This document shows positions 63,937 to 64,000 of a stretch of DNA of 64,000 nucleotides, piece by piece. The notes under the pieces are model-generated. The model was not told the origin of the DNA. It worked only from the letters and a program-made list of their open reading frames with translations, and made no database searches. Position 1 is the stretch's first letter. Every line of letters begins with the position of its first letter. A program made the translations under genes and the position numbers. Source of the DNA: Dirofilaria immitis (Eukaryota; Nematoda; Chromadorea; Rhabditida; Onchocercidae); the NCBI GenBank assembly GCA_024305405.1, contig JAKNDB010000088.1:186001-250000 (forward strand). The letters run 5' to 3'.

Positions 63937-64000
63937 TTAATTAATAACATCAGGTTGACGTAAATAATAAACAGTAGCAGAAACCTGCAATTTACCACCT
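63937..64000 (-). pseudogene. Capsid C-terminus at the window edge
   Basis: On the minus strand the last 20 codons read GGKLQVSATVYYLRQPDVIN and a TAA at 63939-63937. A short beta-strand-rich tail of this kind ends circovirus capsids, and its position, tail to tail with the rep ending at 63711 and 225 bases away, is the normal circovirus layout. The rest of this cap lies outside the window, so its completeness is unknown. Confidence 0.6.

Noticed and set aside
57517..64000. A functional, replicating circovirus genome
   Set aside because: Every rep copy is truncated or frame-broken, no complete cap is visible, and genes are in non-viral orders and orientations.

Overview
The window is AT-rich eukaryotic nuclear DNA with spliced protein-coding genes: short and medium introns, GT..AG junctions, and TTTCAG-like 3' splice sites, some a few bases upstream of start codons as expected for spliced-leader addition. 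The gene set (an nematode-type ABAT/gta-1, a ~490-codon SAS-6, ShKT and C-type lectin secreted proteins, BEL/Pao retroelement debris) points to a nematode. A spirurid or filarial worm is my best guess, because a Dnmt2 gene is present (absent from C. elegans) and the intergenic DNA is extremely AT-rich; this is inference.

Layout. 842-3534 (+): 3' part of a group II p21-activated kinase. 3535-12411: gene-poor, with one diverged dispersed repeat pair. 12412-15425 (-): a five-exon secreted C-type lectin. 15426-31051: AT-rich desert with three-copy tandem repeats, an 18-copy 33-bp minisatellite and a damaged NDUFS4-like gene. 31052-31752 (+): unrecognised gene or remnant. 32838-36149 (-): Dnmt2 tRNA methyltransferase. 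37047-41929 (-): mitochondrial GABA transaminase. 45462-46845 (+): two-domain ShKT protein. 48396-53302 (-): centriole protein SAS-6. 53868-54692 (-): a likely two-gene operon with ALG13. 56808-57490 (+): BEL/Pao gag-protease fragment.

57517-64000 is unlike the rest: a rearranged array of circovirus-like (CRESS-DNA) sequence. It has at least four rep-derived segments and six cap-derived segments in both orientations, two copies of a GC-rich hairpin with 25-bp arms, promoter-like blocks with E2F-type and TATA motifs, one canonical TAGTATTAC nonamer and an inserted LTR fragment. About 1.05 kb of it is duplicated as an inverted repeat around a 0.43-kb spacer. All copies of rep are broken and none of the visible cap copies is complete, so this reads as an endogenised and amplified viral element rather than a replicating genome. 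The last 64 bases run into a further cap 3' end, so the array continues beyond the window.

Several otherwise well-conserved host genes (pak, dnmt2, gta-1, sas-6) carry single-base losses in short homopolymers. This suggests consensus errors in the assembly, and small frameshifts anywhere in the window should be judged with that in mind.
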